64,000 bases of DNA. Source: Asterias amurensis. Taxonomy: Eukaryota; Echinodermata; Asteroidea; Forcipulatida; Asteriidae. The notes beneath the pieces are model-generated. The model was given only the letters and a program-made list of their open reading frames with translations. It did no database searches and had not been told where the DNA came from. How positions within the stretch are numbered: the first letter of the stretch is position 1; the number at the start of each line of letters is the position of its first letter. Shown piece after piece: positions 11,001 to 20,630 of the stretch. The translations under genes were made by a program, and so were the position numbers. Where the stretch lies: contig NC_092653.1 of NCBI RefSeq assembly GCF_032118995.1, positions 25,873,202-25,937,201 of the forward strand, written 5' to 3'.

Positions 11001-14000
11001 AACGCTTGTTGATTAATACTTCATTTAGGGTTGTGGTTTAAGTCACAGTTGTTCTTGTTTTCTGCTTCGTAATACATGTAAGTCAGAATGTTGGTAAATT
11101 AGCAAAACTGCTTCTAATGTGTCGGCCAGGAATTCAACTGACTCAAATTTCGCTTTATTTCACAGAATCTTTTGTCACTGGACAATTACACAAATTAAAA
11201 AAGAAATACCTAAATAGTTAGACTTAGTTTATTAGGGCAGTAGGCCTAATACTGTTGCGTCCATGGTCCCTTCAGTGTTATGTTGATTATCTGACTAATT
11301 TACACAATGACCATGTGAAAACAAAACCTTGAAGTTATTAGCTCACCAAAGCATGTTAAGTTTTACGCAAGGTGGTGAGCAAAACTGCACACTCTGCGTT
11401 AAAATATCCACACAAAAGTTTAAGTGACAAAACAAAATTGCGGGTTTTCTAGAAATGAAAATCAAGTAGCCTGTAATCTGACACCCTCTCCCCTTCCTTT
11501 TAAAGCACTTTCCCTTTAGAAGGACCAGGGTGTGTTTCCATCAAAACAAGAGAAGCAACTTAAGTAAAGCATCTTTATCAAGGACACAAGTGTCACGACT
11601 AGGATTCGAACCCACACCCCTAACTTGATTTCAAACTGTAAATGGCTTAGCCATTATGCTCACTCAGCCTTGTTTGCTCTTGATAAAATCTGGATGATTT
11701 CTTAGGTTATAACACAGCCCGGTGTGTCATAAGGATTTTGTTTCCCCAGTGAATGTGTTGCCCCCCCCCTTCCATACAGGTCAGATTAACATGGGCTGAG
11801 AGAAGTTGATTAAAAATAGCGCACTATCGGATGAAATTTCTGCACCATTCACTGTATTAAGGGAGGACATCGTCTCTGGGGATCTAAATCTCATGCCACA
11901 CTAGATCATCATCTGTGCTCCATACAATTTTCACGACCTTCAAATGAAAAGGGAAAGAGCTTTTATGGTTAACATACATTATTCATATACACCCGTATAC
12001 ATACAGACTTATGGGATTTATTGTAAGATAATGTGTATCGTGCATAATACTGCCAAGTCTGTATGTGCTTGTATTTTCAAGAACGCGCTTATCCTCCAAT
12101 CAGATTCGCAGAATTGAGTGGTGATTAAAACCTATATTGCACGGCTAATATCACTACCTGCGTCTTGTGTGTTCTATGTCACGCGCCAAGTTTGCTTGAA
12201 GATAAATATGTTATCACACACGCGCTCGTGGAAATACGGAAAATATAGTGCGTCTGCGTCCCATAAATCCAACTCGCCCTTTGGCTTCATTGGATATGGG
12301 ACGCAGAAGCGCTACAAGATACAAATAAAATAAAATGACCAAGATGGTGACAGCGTGATAAAGGTCTAATTATATTTATAATGGAGTTTATATGATTGTG
12401 TTTCTCTTCTGCAGCTTCCATACCATGAGAACACCAAGGTATTGAGACTACTAGAGATATGTTTGCAGACTGTGGCAACTAACATCACTAACTACAGCTT
12501 AGATGGATTCCCTGATGACTTCTTACTAGGGTGAGTCTTTACAATGTGGCCAGCGTTCCGTCAGCCTGTATGTGGCTCATAGAGAATGCCCCTATCACAC
12601 CCAACCACAGTCATACCACATCCTTAACCACACTCGTCAAGGAGAGAATACAAACTAATATGAAACAAACTATACAGCCAATATTGAATTCTACTGTTGA
12701 CCCACTTAACACAGGCCCATTCTGTTCTCCATTTTGGGAGTCAATATGTATACGAAGGAATTGACTCTCAAAATGGTGGAACTAGTCGACCCGCATTATG
12801 GGGAGGTCCTCCCACACTTGCAAGGAATCAACAGCCCTTTATGATTCCATGGCTTTATAGTTTGGGCTCTGAGTTGAGTTAGTTGTGAAAATGTGTGCGT
12901 TATGTCACAGGCTTCAAACATAGCCTGAGCCTTGGTTTCAATAAGGGCTGGATTCACACATTCTTTGATGTCATCCAATTAATCATGGTTTCATATATTA
13001 TCTGCTGTATTTTTATTGCTTCTTGATATTTGAGACATTTGAAATTTTACTTACATTGAATTTGTATTTCCACAAATGATGCTTTTTAGTCTGAAATTAA
13101 GTATGTCTTTATAACCCTGAATGTTTAATTCTGTAATTTCTATTGATCATGAATTACTACATATTTCATTTCTGTGCTATATTGTGTTCATATTCTGATT
13201 GTTCAATTCGATCAGGAACTTCCCTTGCATTTCTGTGCTATAATGTGTTTGTATTCTGATTTTTTCAATGTGATCAGCAATTACTACTTCATTCATTTCT
13301 TTTCTGTGCTATATCCTTGTTTATATTCTGATTGGTCAATCTCCACTGCATTTCTGTGCTATATATTGATTGTATTCTGATTGTTCAATTCGATCAGGAA
13401 CTACTATTTCATTTCTGTGCTATATATTGATTGTATTCTGATTGTTCAATTCGATCAGGAACTACTATTTCATTTCTGTGCTATATATTGATTGTATTCT
13501 GATTGTTCAATTCGATCAGGAATCTCCATTTCATTTCTGTGCTATATATTGATTGTATTCTGATTGTTCAATTCGATCAGGAACTACTATTTCATTTCTG
13601 TGCTATATATTGAATTGTATTCTGATTGCTCAATTCGATCAGGAATTTCCATTTCATTTCTGTGCTATATATTGATTGTATTCTGATTGTTCAATTCGAT
13701 CAGGAACTACTATTTCATTTCTGTGCTATATATTGATTGTATTCTGATTGTTCAATTCAATCAGGAATTTCCATTTCATTTCTGTGCTATATATTGATTG
13801 TATTCTGATTGTTCAATTCGATCAAGAACTACTATTTCATTTCTGTGCTATATATTGATTGTATTCTGATTGTTCCATTCGATCAGGAATTTCCACTTCA
13901 TTTCTGTGCTATATATTGATTGTATTCTGATTGTTCAATTCGATCAGGAATTACTATTTCGTTTCTGTGCTATATTGTGTTTATTTTCTGATTGTTCAAT

Positions 14001-16043
14001 TCGATCAGGAATTTCCATTTCATTTCTGTGCTATATTGTCTTTATATTCTGATTATTCAATTCGATCAGGAATTTCCATTTCATTTCTGTGCTATATTGT
14101 CTTTATATTGTGAATTTTCAATTTGATCAGGAATTTCCATTGCATTTATGTGCTATATTGTCTTTGAATTCTGATTGTTTAACTCGATTAGGAATTTTAA
14201 TTTCTGTGCTATATTGTATTTCTATTCTGATTTTTCAATGTGACTGACCAGGTATTACTACTTAAATAATTTCTTCTCTGTGCTTTTATCCTTGTTTGTA
14301 TTCTGATTGTTCAGTTCGATCAGGAATTACTATTTCATTTCTTTGCTACACTGTGTTTATATTCCGATTGCTCAATTTGCTCATTCGGGAATTACTATTT
14401 CATTTCTGTGCTATAATTTGTTTGTGTTCTGATTGTTCAATTGGATCAGGAATTACTATGTATACAATCAAAATATTTCTTTTCTGTGCTATATTGTGTT
14501 TGAATTCTAATTGCTCAATTGGATCAGGATTTGCTATTGCATTTCTGTGCCATATTAAATGTGTTTGTATAGTATTCTGATTGTTCAATTTGATCAGAAA
14601 TTATGACATAATTTCTTTTCTCTGCTTTATCCCTGCTTGTATTCTGATTGTTCTATTCGATCAGGAATTACTACACATATCGTTTTTGTGCTATAATGTT
14701 TTTGTATTTAGTTTGTTTAACTTAATCAAGACTTAGGCCTATATATTTATAGAGGGCTATTGACCTTAAATTACTCTATGCATCTAGTTGCTTCATTTGT
14801 ACCAATTATCATTGGTATTATCTTGATTTTCATAATTATACTCTTAGCAATATTAATTTGTCAGTATTATTCACTTTGCCAAAGACTTTACTTTCTTTGT
14901 TTGGGAGATTTTATACTATTGCATCTCTTGTGTACGTACATGTTTCTTATACAAAATGCTAGAAAGTATAAAACACTGTAAGGCCATCTGGTATTGTAGT
15001 AATCTTTTAATGAGTGGCCACCTCACACAGTTTAATTCTGATACATTTTCTTCTGCTGTTCTCTCCACAGAGACATCTTGCATCGATTAAAGAGAAATAA
15101 GAAACTAAACAATACAACATTGGAGTGTATCCTGAGTTCTGAGATGCAGAAACTTGACTTGAGTGATACTTATCTAACTACAGGCTCCTTGAAGATGATC
15201 ATGAAGACTTGTCCAAACCTCAGGATTCTTAATCTTAAATACTGTGGTTATCTTCTAAATGATGAACTTCTTATGAGACTCATGAAGGTTTGACATAACT
15301 TAAATAGTGTCATTAAATCACTGTACACGTTTGGTAATTACTCAAAATATATATTAGCATAAAATCTTACTTGGTAACGAGCAACGGCGAACTGTTGATA
15401 GTATAAAACATTGTGAGAAATGGCTCCCTCTGAAGTAACGTAGTTTTTGAGAAAGAGGTAATTTCTCACTAAAATAATTAAAGACTTCTGGCCAGAAGCC
15501 TTATTTCTATCTGAAAGCACACTATTATACTTGTACAACAAGGGTGTTTTTTCTTTCATCATTTTCTTGCAATGAATTGAGTCCAAATTTTCACAGGTTT
15601 GTTATTATATGCATGTTGATATATGTTGAGATACACCAAGTGAGAATACTGGTCTTTGACAATTACCAAACGTGTTCAGACCCTTAAATATTGAAAGTTC
15701 TGAATATTTTCATTCCTATTATGTATTTGTAACCAAGATGTCTGTGTTTCTCTTTTTCTTTTAGAAACTGCCATATCTTAAAGACCTGAATGTATGTAAA
15801 TGCACTCACCTAACCAGCATGTCTCTACGCAACATGACCAAGCATCTACCAAGTATACAAGTCTTAAATATTGCCCAGATTAAGAACTTCAAAGAAGAGG
15901 ATATTCTGAAGTTTCTGGTGGATTGTACTGAGTTAAGATATCTGGCTATCTATCAGTGTAGTCTGCCACTAACGGAGGATTTCTGCAATAAAGTGGATGA
16001 AATCTGTCAGAGCAGACCGAAGCTTAAGGTTGTCAAAACATGA
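2058..16043 (+). CDS. KptA/TRPT1 N-lobe fused to AMN1-like leucine-rich repeats (six-exon gene)
   Basis: Coding exons are 2058-2063, 4343-4493, 7848-8023, 12415-12530, 15071-15287 and 15765-16043, with phases 0, 1, 0, 2 and 0 at the five introns, all GT-AG. The product is about 314 aa. Residues about 28-111 resemble the N-terminal winged-helix lobe of RNA 2'-phosphotransferase (LAYLLRYGAVKEGL, then GFVKLSD, then KRRYEVE). Residues about 112-314 resemble AMN1: a helical segment (LRLLEICLQTV) followed by Cys-containing leucine-rich repeats (LDLSD, CPNLRILNLKYCG, LKDLNVCKC, LRYLAIYQC). The NAD-binding C-lobe of true Tpt1 is absent, and the invariant Arg-His pair is Arg39-Tyr40, so phosphotransferase activity is unlikely. 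In known families the LRR half takes part in protein binding; a binding or adaptor role here is inference. Exon 1 (Met-Ala) is the weakest part, and an equivalent copy lies at 267-272. If neither is used, the first in-frame ATG is codon 10 of exon 2. Confidence 0.8.
2697..2848. repeat. Triple alternating inverted repeat
   Basis: Three related arms lie in the order direct, inverted, direct: 2697-2735 (AAAGGAGTACAGGTGCCCCA, then GTTACTG), 2742-2790 (CAGTAACTGGGGCGCTGTAT, then TCC) and 2801-2848 (GGAATACAGCGCCCACGTTA). Either pair can form a long stem. Confidence 0.7.
3286..3385. repeat. Paired palindromes before exon 2
   Basis: TGTGCTAGA/TCTAGCACA (3286-3304) is followed by CCAGGGGTGATGATCG (3321-3336), whose complement CGATCACCCCTGG lies at 3373-3385. 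Both are hairpin-forming. They probably belong to a decayed element. Confidence 0.55.
3905..4126 (-). pseudogene. Decayed non-LTR retrotransposon reverse-transcriptase C-terminus
   Basis: The minus strand reads LSKEELRRRVEVEGIGTVGR, then RHMLRWFGHVERKEDANWVK, then RCSNVNCG. The LRWFGHVERK-D-NWVKR signature is typical of the region after the reverse-transcriptase domain in LINE-type elements. The frame ends at a stop near 3915 and no upstream RT domain is present, so this is a dead 5'-truncated piece in intron 1 of the KptA/AMN1-like gene. Confidence 0.8.
4343..4493 (+). CDS. Exon 2: start of the KptA-like N-lobe
   Basis: The acceptor is TTGTTAAACAG and the donor is GTAGGTA, ending in phase 1. 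The exon encodes residues 3-52 plus one base of Gly53. The segment NNSKLGRRLAYLLRYGAVKE matches the first helices of the Tpt1/KptA N-lobe. In that family the LLRH motif supplies an Arg and a His that contact the RNA 2'-phosphate; here the His position is Tyr40. Confidence 0.85.
4545..4612 (-). mobile_element. tRNA-derived SINE fragment, minus strand
   Basis: Its reverse complement contains GGGCTAGAGCTCAG and GGTTCAAATCCCAC, with a tail AATTCTTTGTTCAACCCC. That tail matches the plus-strand copy at 4691, so the two form a head-to-head pair. Confidence 0.6.
4691..4785 (+). mobile_element. tRNA-derived SINE, plus strand
   Basis: The A box TAGCTCAGTTGGTAGAGCA and the B box GTTTCGAATCC (4742-4752) are tRNA-like. 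The 3' part pairs poorly as an acceptor stem and continues into a SINE tail (AATTCTTTGTTCACCCCC). It is therefore a SINE head and not a functional tRNA. Confidence 0.7.
5431..5770 (+). mobile_element. tRNA-derived SINE with Ser/Leu-like head
   Basis: The A box GTGGCTGAGCGGATAAGAGG and the B box GGTTCGAATCC (5495-5505) are followed by the family body GTGACACTTGTTTCCTCGAG and AAGGCACTCAACCA. Related copies lie at 11578, 27570 and 30620. It sits in intron 2 of the KptA/AMN1-like gene. Confidence 0.8.
7232..7608 (+). mobile_element. MITE, CACTATTGG family, copy 1
   Basis: It starts TTAAAGGCAGTGGACACTAT and ends with the complementary GACAATTACC-AGTGTCTTTTAA. The body has GGCTCCCTCTGAAGT-like and TTTTCACAGGTTTGTTATTT blocks shared by all copies. 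It is about 377 bases and non-coding, in intron 2. Confidence 0.85.
7848..8023 (+). CDS. Exon 3: rest of the KptA-like N-lobe
   Basis: The acceptor is TTTTATGCAG and the donor is GTAAGT; the exon enters in phase 1 and leaves in phase 0, encoding residues 53-111. GFVKLSD corresponds to the Tpt1 DGFV/DGYV strand. GKRRYEVE corresponds to the DKQRF strand with its conserved Arg (here Arg89). FVRSIFGQQ stands where Tpt1 has IRA-QGHS, and the His and Ser are not kept. Confidence 0.85.
9285..9893. repeat. Tandem repeat, about 200-bp unit, three copies
   Basis: Each unit holds AAAACAAGCTTG, then AATCACCCCT, then CAAAGTATCA, then GCCTGTTTTAATTTCTTT, then CAATTTGTCATGAT, then AACAATATCAAA and ACTAGTTTGTG. 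Unit starts are near 9285, 9500 and 9700. It lies in intron 3. Confidence 0.75.
10126..10165 (-). mobile_element. Hairpin signature, possible Penelope-like element end, copy 1
   Basis: The reverse complement reads CTGAAGATGATCAGAGTATT, then TTGATTGACAAATGG. It shares the CTGAAGA-GATCAG-loop-TGATCGAAACG pattern with copies at 22496, 28414 and 35248. Assignment to Penelope-like elements is from memory of their termini. Confidence 0.35.
10320..10375 (+). mobile_element. SINE 3' fragment
   Basis: TAATCCGGAGGTCGTTGGTT, CAAATCCCACTCTAGTCAAT and TCTTTGTTCAACCCC match the B box and tail of the SINE at 4691. Confidence 0.6.
11578..11672 (-). mobile_element. SINE 5' fragment, Ser/Leu-like head
   Basis: The reverse complement contains GGGTTCGAATCCTAGTCGTG and ACACTTGTGTCCTTGA, the same body as the SINE at 5431. 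Confidence 0.65.
12251..12309. repeat. Inverted repeat in intron 3
   Basis: GCGTCTGCGTCCCATA is matched by TATGGGACGCAGAAGC about 25 bases later. It lies about 105 bases before exon 4. Confidence 0.6.
12415..12530 (+). CDS. Exon 4: AMN1-like N-terminal helices
   Basis: The acceptor is CTCTTCTGCAG and the donor is GTGAGT; it enters in phase 0 and leaves in phase 2, encoding residues 112-149. LRLLEICLQTVATNITNYSL is the helical segment that precedes the repeats in AMN1-type proteins. The exon joins the N-lobe directly to the LRR part with no linker. Confidence 0.8.
12729..12776. repeat. Inverted repeat with GGGAGTCAA core
   Basis: Arms CCATTTTGGGAGTCAAT (12729-12745) and ATTGACTCTCAAAATGG (12760-12776) flank a 14-base loop. 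The arms resemble those of the palindrome at 20401-20460. Confidence 0.65.
13186..14740. repeat. 61-bp minisatellite with two alternating unit types
   Basis: About 25 units of about 61 bases share GTATTCTGATTGTTCAATTC, GATCAGGAA and CATTTCTGTGCTATAT. Within 13394-14005 units alternate between a TACTAT type and a TTCCAT type, giving a 122-base higher-order period. Units at both ends are diverged and vary in length. The array fills most of intron 4 of the KptA/AMN1-like gene. Confidence 0.92.
15071..15287 (+). CDS. Exon 5: first leucine-rich repeats
   Basis: The acceptor is CTCTCCACAG and the donor is GTTTGA, which is weak beyond GT. It enters in phase 2 and leaves in phase 0, encoding residues 150-222. 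The repeat cores are MQKLDLSDTYLT and CPNLRILNLKYCGYLLND, which are Cys-containing LRRs. Confidence 0.9.
15313..15687 (+). mobile_element. MITE, CACTATTGG family, copy 2 (diverged)
   Basis: TIRs are TACACGTTTGGTAATTACTC and GACAATTACCAAACGTGTTC, a compensated variant of the usual CACTATTGG ends. It occupies most of intron 5. Confidence 0.8.
15765..16043 (+). CDS. Exon 6: last leucine-rich repeats and stop
   Basis: The acceptor is TTTTTCTTTTAG, entered in phase 0; the exon encodes residues 223-314 and ends in TGA. The repeat cores are LPYLKDLNVCKCTHLTSMSL, LPSIQVLNIAQI and CTELRYLAIYQCSLPLTED. The Pro-Lys-Leu-Lys ending resembles the AMN1 C-terminus. A MITE begins 11 bases after the stop. Confidence 0.9.
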   Translation, partial: KLPYLKDLNVCKCTHLTSMSLRNMTKHLPSIQVLNIAQIKNFKEEDILKFLVDCTELRYLAIYQCSLPLTEDFCNKVDEICQSRPKLKVVKT

Positions 16044-16054
16044 CACCCCCATGA

Positions 16055-16368
16055 TTAAAGACAATGGACACTATTGGTAATTACTCAAAATAATTGTTAG
16101 CATAAAAACATACTTGGTTATGAGTAATGTGGAGCTGTTGTGAGAAACGGCTCCCTCTGAAGTAACATAGTTTTCGAGAAATAAGTAATTTTCCACGAAT
16201 TTGATTTTGAGACCCCAGATTTAGAATTTGAGGTCTCAAAATCAAGCATCTGAAAGCACACAACTTGAGCTCAAATTTTCACAGGTTTGTTATTTTATGC
16301 ACATGTTGAGATACAGCTAGTGAGAAGACTGGTCTTTGACAATTACCAATAGTGTCCAGTGTCTTTAA
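16055..16368 (+). mobile_element. MITE, CACTATTGG family, copy 3, in the 3' UTR position
   Basis: It starts 11 bases after the TGA of the KptA/AMN1-like gene (TTAAAGACAATGGACACTAT) and ends at ACCAATAGTGTCCAGTGTCT. It is shorter than other copies because the TGACAAGGGTG block is deleted. Confidence 0.85.
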
Positions 16369-16779
16369 GTGAAATAACAAGAAAATATACCCTTAGCTTT
16401 TTATATGAATAATCTGTGCCAACCAAGTTGGAGAGGTCGTGTTTAATTATGTACATTATATTTGGGAATTCTAACTGAATATTTAAGAATTTCTTTTTCA
16501 GAGTTCTTATTATAATTAAGATTTGATAAGGTGCAGAAATTAAAAGAATTTGTTTTCTTAATTCCGTACTGTTTTTTGTAGATGAATGATTTGAATGTGG
16601 TAACACTCACATTGAGAGATGTTTCTTATGGAACTCTTTTAAAAGAATCAAGAATGAAAACAAATGTAACAAACAAATTCCTGCATTTCAAACAAATGTG
16701 TTATGCTTACCTTTTATAAATTTCAAGCTCCTTGTATGTTTCTTAAAATAATCATTGTGCAATAGATTGAGATTTATGC

Positions 16780-17060
16780 TTGCCATTAACTGTATTGGAG
16801 ACATGACTTATTTAATTTTCATTTCAAGACATTTATTTCCATATATATTAAAAGAATATAGTTTTCTGTGATTTCATATGGGGGGGGGGGGGTCGGGCAA
16901 GGGATCTGAACGGGGGGGGGCGCAATTAACTGCAAATGAGACATGACTTATTCCATTTTCATTTCAAGACGTTTATTTCAATACATATTATAATAACAGT
17001 TTTCTGTGATTTCATATGGGGGAGGGGAAGGATTCTGAGCGGGGGTGGCCCTCCTGCCCC
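16780..17060. repeat. 140-bp tandem duplication with long G runs
   Basis: GAGACATGACTTATT, TTCATTTCAAGAC, TTTTCTGTGATTTCATATGG and a G run recur at a 140-base offset (16799 and 16939). G runs of 13, 9 and 5 bases, then a C run near 17059, mark the ends. Confidence 0.8.
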
Positions 17061-20000
17061 CCCCCCCTTCTGGTGACGCCAGGCTAGTTCATGTATGCTC
17101 TACAAGTTTTGGAGAGATTTTCAAGATCCTGTACAATGCTGGGGTCTCTTGGGTCGGGATGGGTGACTGGAATCGATTGAACCATGAGTTAGAAATATTG
17201 AATGTATGACTGATCTTTGGAATCGGTAATAAAAATGCCTCATAAAATAGTATTACCAAATGTCTCCTCAAAGTATAATTCAGTTATTAAAATAAAATGT
17301 GTCTCTCAAAATGCATGCATTGATACTTCAGTAGTTATGACTATGTTTTCCAAAGTACAATTTGATGACTACTAAAATGCGTCTCCCTACCCGCAAGTTT
17401 GCTACTATAGATTTATAATCCTTGTCTTATTCTCATGTACTATTTTGCCCAATAGAGGGCGCTCATTTCAACAGTGCCTCCCCTTTCTCTTTTTCTCCCC
17501 TGCAATTTTAACACAGGGTTGTGACCCCACCTATCTCAACTCTTATGTACTTAAAGTTATTTAATGAGAGGGGTGAATAGTACAGAAGGTTTAATCCAAG
17601 AACTTAAGAACGAGATGATATTGATGTCTTTTTCAGTTGGATTTTTTTGTTTTGCTTGAGTTGTAGGATCCTTGGTTGAAGTACAGTATTGCAATAATTG
17701 ATGTCTCTGCCTTTTATTTTTATAACATAAAATGAATCCGGACCCTTGTGAATCAATACAGTTGCCCCTTATCATGTATTAAATTGCATGACGTACTTTG
17801 CAGCAGCAGGTAAATCCATTTGACACTACCTGTATCTACCTGTGTAGTAATTACGACATGGAGTCATGATTATGAGTGTCTTATCCCGTCTTGCTCCTAA
17901 TTCATAAATGTCGTAGACAGACCTCAGGGTTAAGGACAAACGCGTTTTGTCGAAGACTTTAAATTAAATTGCTGACAATACCCGGCATATTGTACGGTTA
18001 ATGAGATTGTAAACTTTATTAATTACCATTTTATTAATAGAGCCCCCATAAAGGCTGAATGTCGCAATGGGAAATTTGAAACAAACGGTTTAGGCCTGAG
18101 TTTAATAGTGGATAATGTAAACCAGTTTTTCCCATTAATTTGATTGGGTCCTATTCATGAAACGTAAACAAATTCGAATATATTGTTAATTTCTGTTTTG
18201 TTCTTTTAATTAACTTATCCACAATATCTTTTGGGTTGAAAAATATTATTCGATTTCCAATAGCCACAATGCCTGCCTCGATTTCACTCGTTTGCGTCGT
18301 GCGTTTTAATCATTTATAAAATGATGGCAGATTTGTTAAAATCCCCGTGACGCCCATGAGCTTGGTAATTTATTTGTGCCGTGAAGAGACACGGTTTGCA
18401 ATTGTCCTGTATATGGAACAGGCATCTCATAGTCTAGTTGGTGCCACACCAACCCCTGCTTTATTTCCCTCTCCGTCTTAACTTCACACCATGACCTGTC
18501 GACTGAGACACTAATCCTCCTCACGACGTACCATCACCAAAACCTGTCGTCACTTGGCAAGTGCTCAATGATATCACAAGAAACCCACCACAACAATCGT
18601 CCAACGTTCCCTTACCGACCCAATGTAGGGGGGGGGGGGGGGGGGCTTTAAGCCCTACTCACCAAAAGGCTAAAAACCCAGCCGCAAGCTGAAGTCAAGA
18701 TCCGTGTGACAATCAGTTAGTTAATCACCAGAAAGAGAAAACAAACGAATTTGAAACCTGGCTAATATCTGAAGATCTCACGTGGCAGAATACAACCGTT
18801 AGTTTGGCAGATGGATTATAATAATTATGTAATGTAAAGTCATGGTTTAGGTAATAGGCCTAGGGAAAATGAGAAGACGATACATCGTTAAAGCAATGCC
18901 AATAAACACCTGGGTAAAAATAATATTCACTATCTTTTGATTTTTGATTTCGAAGTGTTGTGATTTACGACCCTTTTTTTTAGGGGGGGGGGATAATTAT
19001 AATGTGAAAGAATCACAATTTTGTCATAGGCTTTTATGAGAGAATGCAGAGGGTTGGGTGTTTTTTTTTCAAGCCACTGAAAGGGCGTGCCTTATCGAGC
19101 TGAGGCCACACCCACATTGTGTATTAGGGGAGGCCCTAAAAAGTTAAATGTGAAACAAAGTATTAATGCTGGGAATGTGCCACGAATTTGGCATATGTTA
19201 TTAAGTTTCATGTCAACCTCCATGTCGAGGCTGGAAAGTTAGTTTAAAATTTGAATTGGTTTTGTTGTCACTCCTTGTGTGTGTGCAAGGCGGACCGACA
19301 TCTTCCAAAACGTCTTAAGAGATCATGTTGGCGCTTTGCACATCTTCGTGCTATATGCTGTGATTAGTATCGCTTTCAGCTGTATCATATTATCATGTAT
19401 GTTCCTTGCTCTATGATCATAAAGCCCGCATTTATTTAGAAACAGTAATTTGGAATAAATGTCACTACATTGACACAAAGCACTTCATAGCGTAACACGC
19501 ACGGATTGGTACTTGTCGCATTTCCGTCATCGTCAACCGCCGGTCCTATCATCATCATCATCATCAGCGTACATGTAGCTACCCTTGCAGCGGGCGGATG
19601 CAGCTACCTCTCCCTGCAAGGGTTTCGCTCGACTACACCCATCTTCTTGTCATCTCCAATTGCCCATCTTCCAGCATCAAGGCTAAATATGGTTGTCATT
19701 TAACTTGATAACTATGAGTCCCATATCGCCACCTGCTCACCAATAATCCACGGCTCATTGAGCAGGGTCGCTTCGGTTTCTAAGACACCGCGCGGCACTT
19801 TGAGATCAAGTTAATGATTTCACGTTTTGTCATTTTTACAGCGATTCATAATATAAAGATGGGCCTGGTTGTAATTTCATGGTTTTATCAAATCAGCGCG
19901 TTTGCACTTGGAACGTTTGATTCTGATGGGTCCCTGGGTAGACAGCGAGTAGGTTTATGTTGTGCTATAGTAATAACGGGTGCATTACCGTATCATCTGC

Positions 20001-20286
20001 ACATTTGTAATACTATTTAATAATCATATTGTTGGGGACTGGACACGTGTTTTGGATTTGTCAACAAAATTCCAAGATCTGGAATTTGAAATTTCATACA
20101 CCATAAAACACATCGGTTCTGTCTTTACACAGTCGCTAGTTGGGTCATTGCTGGTCACTGGTATGGGATGTGAAGCATGCAGCTTCCGGTCATGTTTCAG
20201 TTTGACATTATCTACGCCAGATTAATTATTTTTATGCAGAACCAACATCATAGTGCTTCCTTTATATATTACTTTGCTGTTGGGTC

Positions 20287-20630
20287 TATAACCGTTTGTT
20301 ATAAAATGCATATGGTTGAAAAGATGTTTTAAAAGTAGAATACAATGATCCACACAAATCTGCCTCGAAATTGCGTGGTTTTCCTTTTACTTTGCGAACT
20401 AACACGGTCGGCCATTTATGGGAGTCAAAAATTTGACTCCCATAAATGGCAGACCGTGTTAGTCGACGAGGTAAAAAGAAAACTGTGCAATTTCGAGGCA
20501 TGTTTGTGTGGATGATTGTATTCTACTTTTACAACATCTTTCTACCCATAAGCATTTTATAACAAACGGTCACAAACGGTTTTCAAAGACCAACTCGACT
20601 GATCCAAGGCAACGTGTTCCTTCAAGACGG
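20287..20630. mobile_element. Long palindromic MITE, 5' end truncated
   Basis: The left arm (AACCGTTTGTTATAAAATGC) and the right arm (GCATTTTATAACAAACGGTC, then AACTCGACTGATCCAAGGCA) flank a perfect-looking centre at 20401-20460. It belongs to the same family as 54302-54574 but lacks the outer left terminal block. Confidence 0.8.

Larger units (their letters stand above)
8024..12414 (+). other. Intron 3 of the KptA/AMN1-like gene
   Basis: It holds the 200-bp tandem repeat, a hairpin signature, SINE fragments and inverted repeats. No sequence resembling the Tpt1 C-lobe (the HGT motif region) was noticed on either strand by eye. Confidence 0.6.

Noticed and set aside
13186..14740. CRISPR-like array or repeat protein
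   Set aside because: The 61-base units are contiguous without unique spacers, the unit is not a multiple of three, and the genome is eukaryotic. Short ORFs here are repeat shadows.
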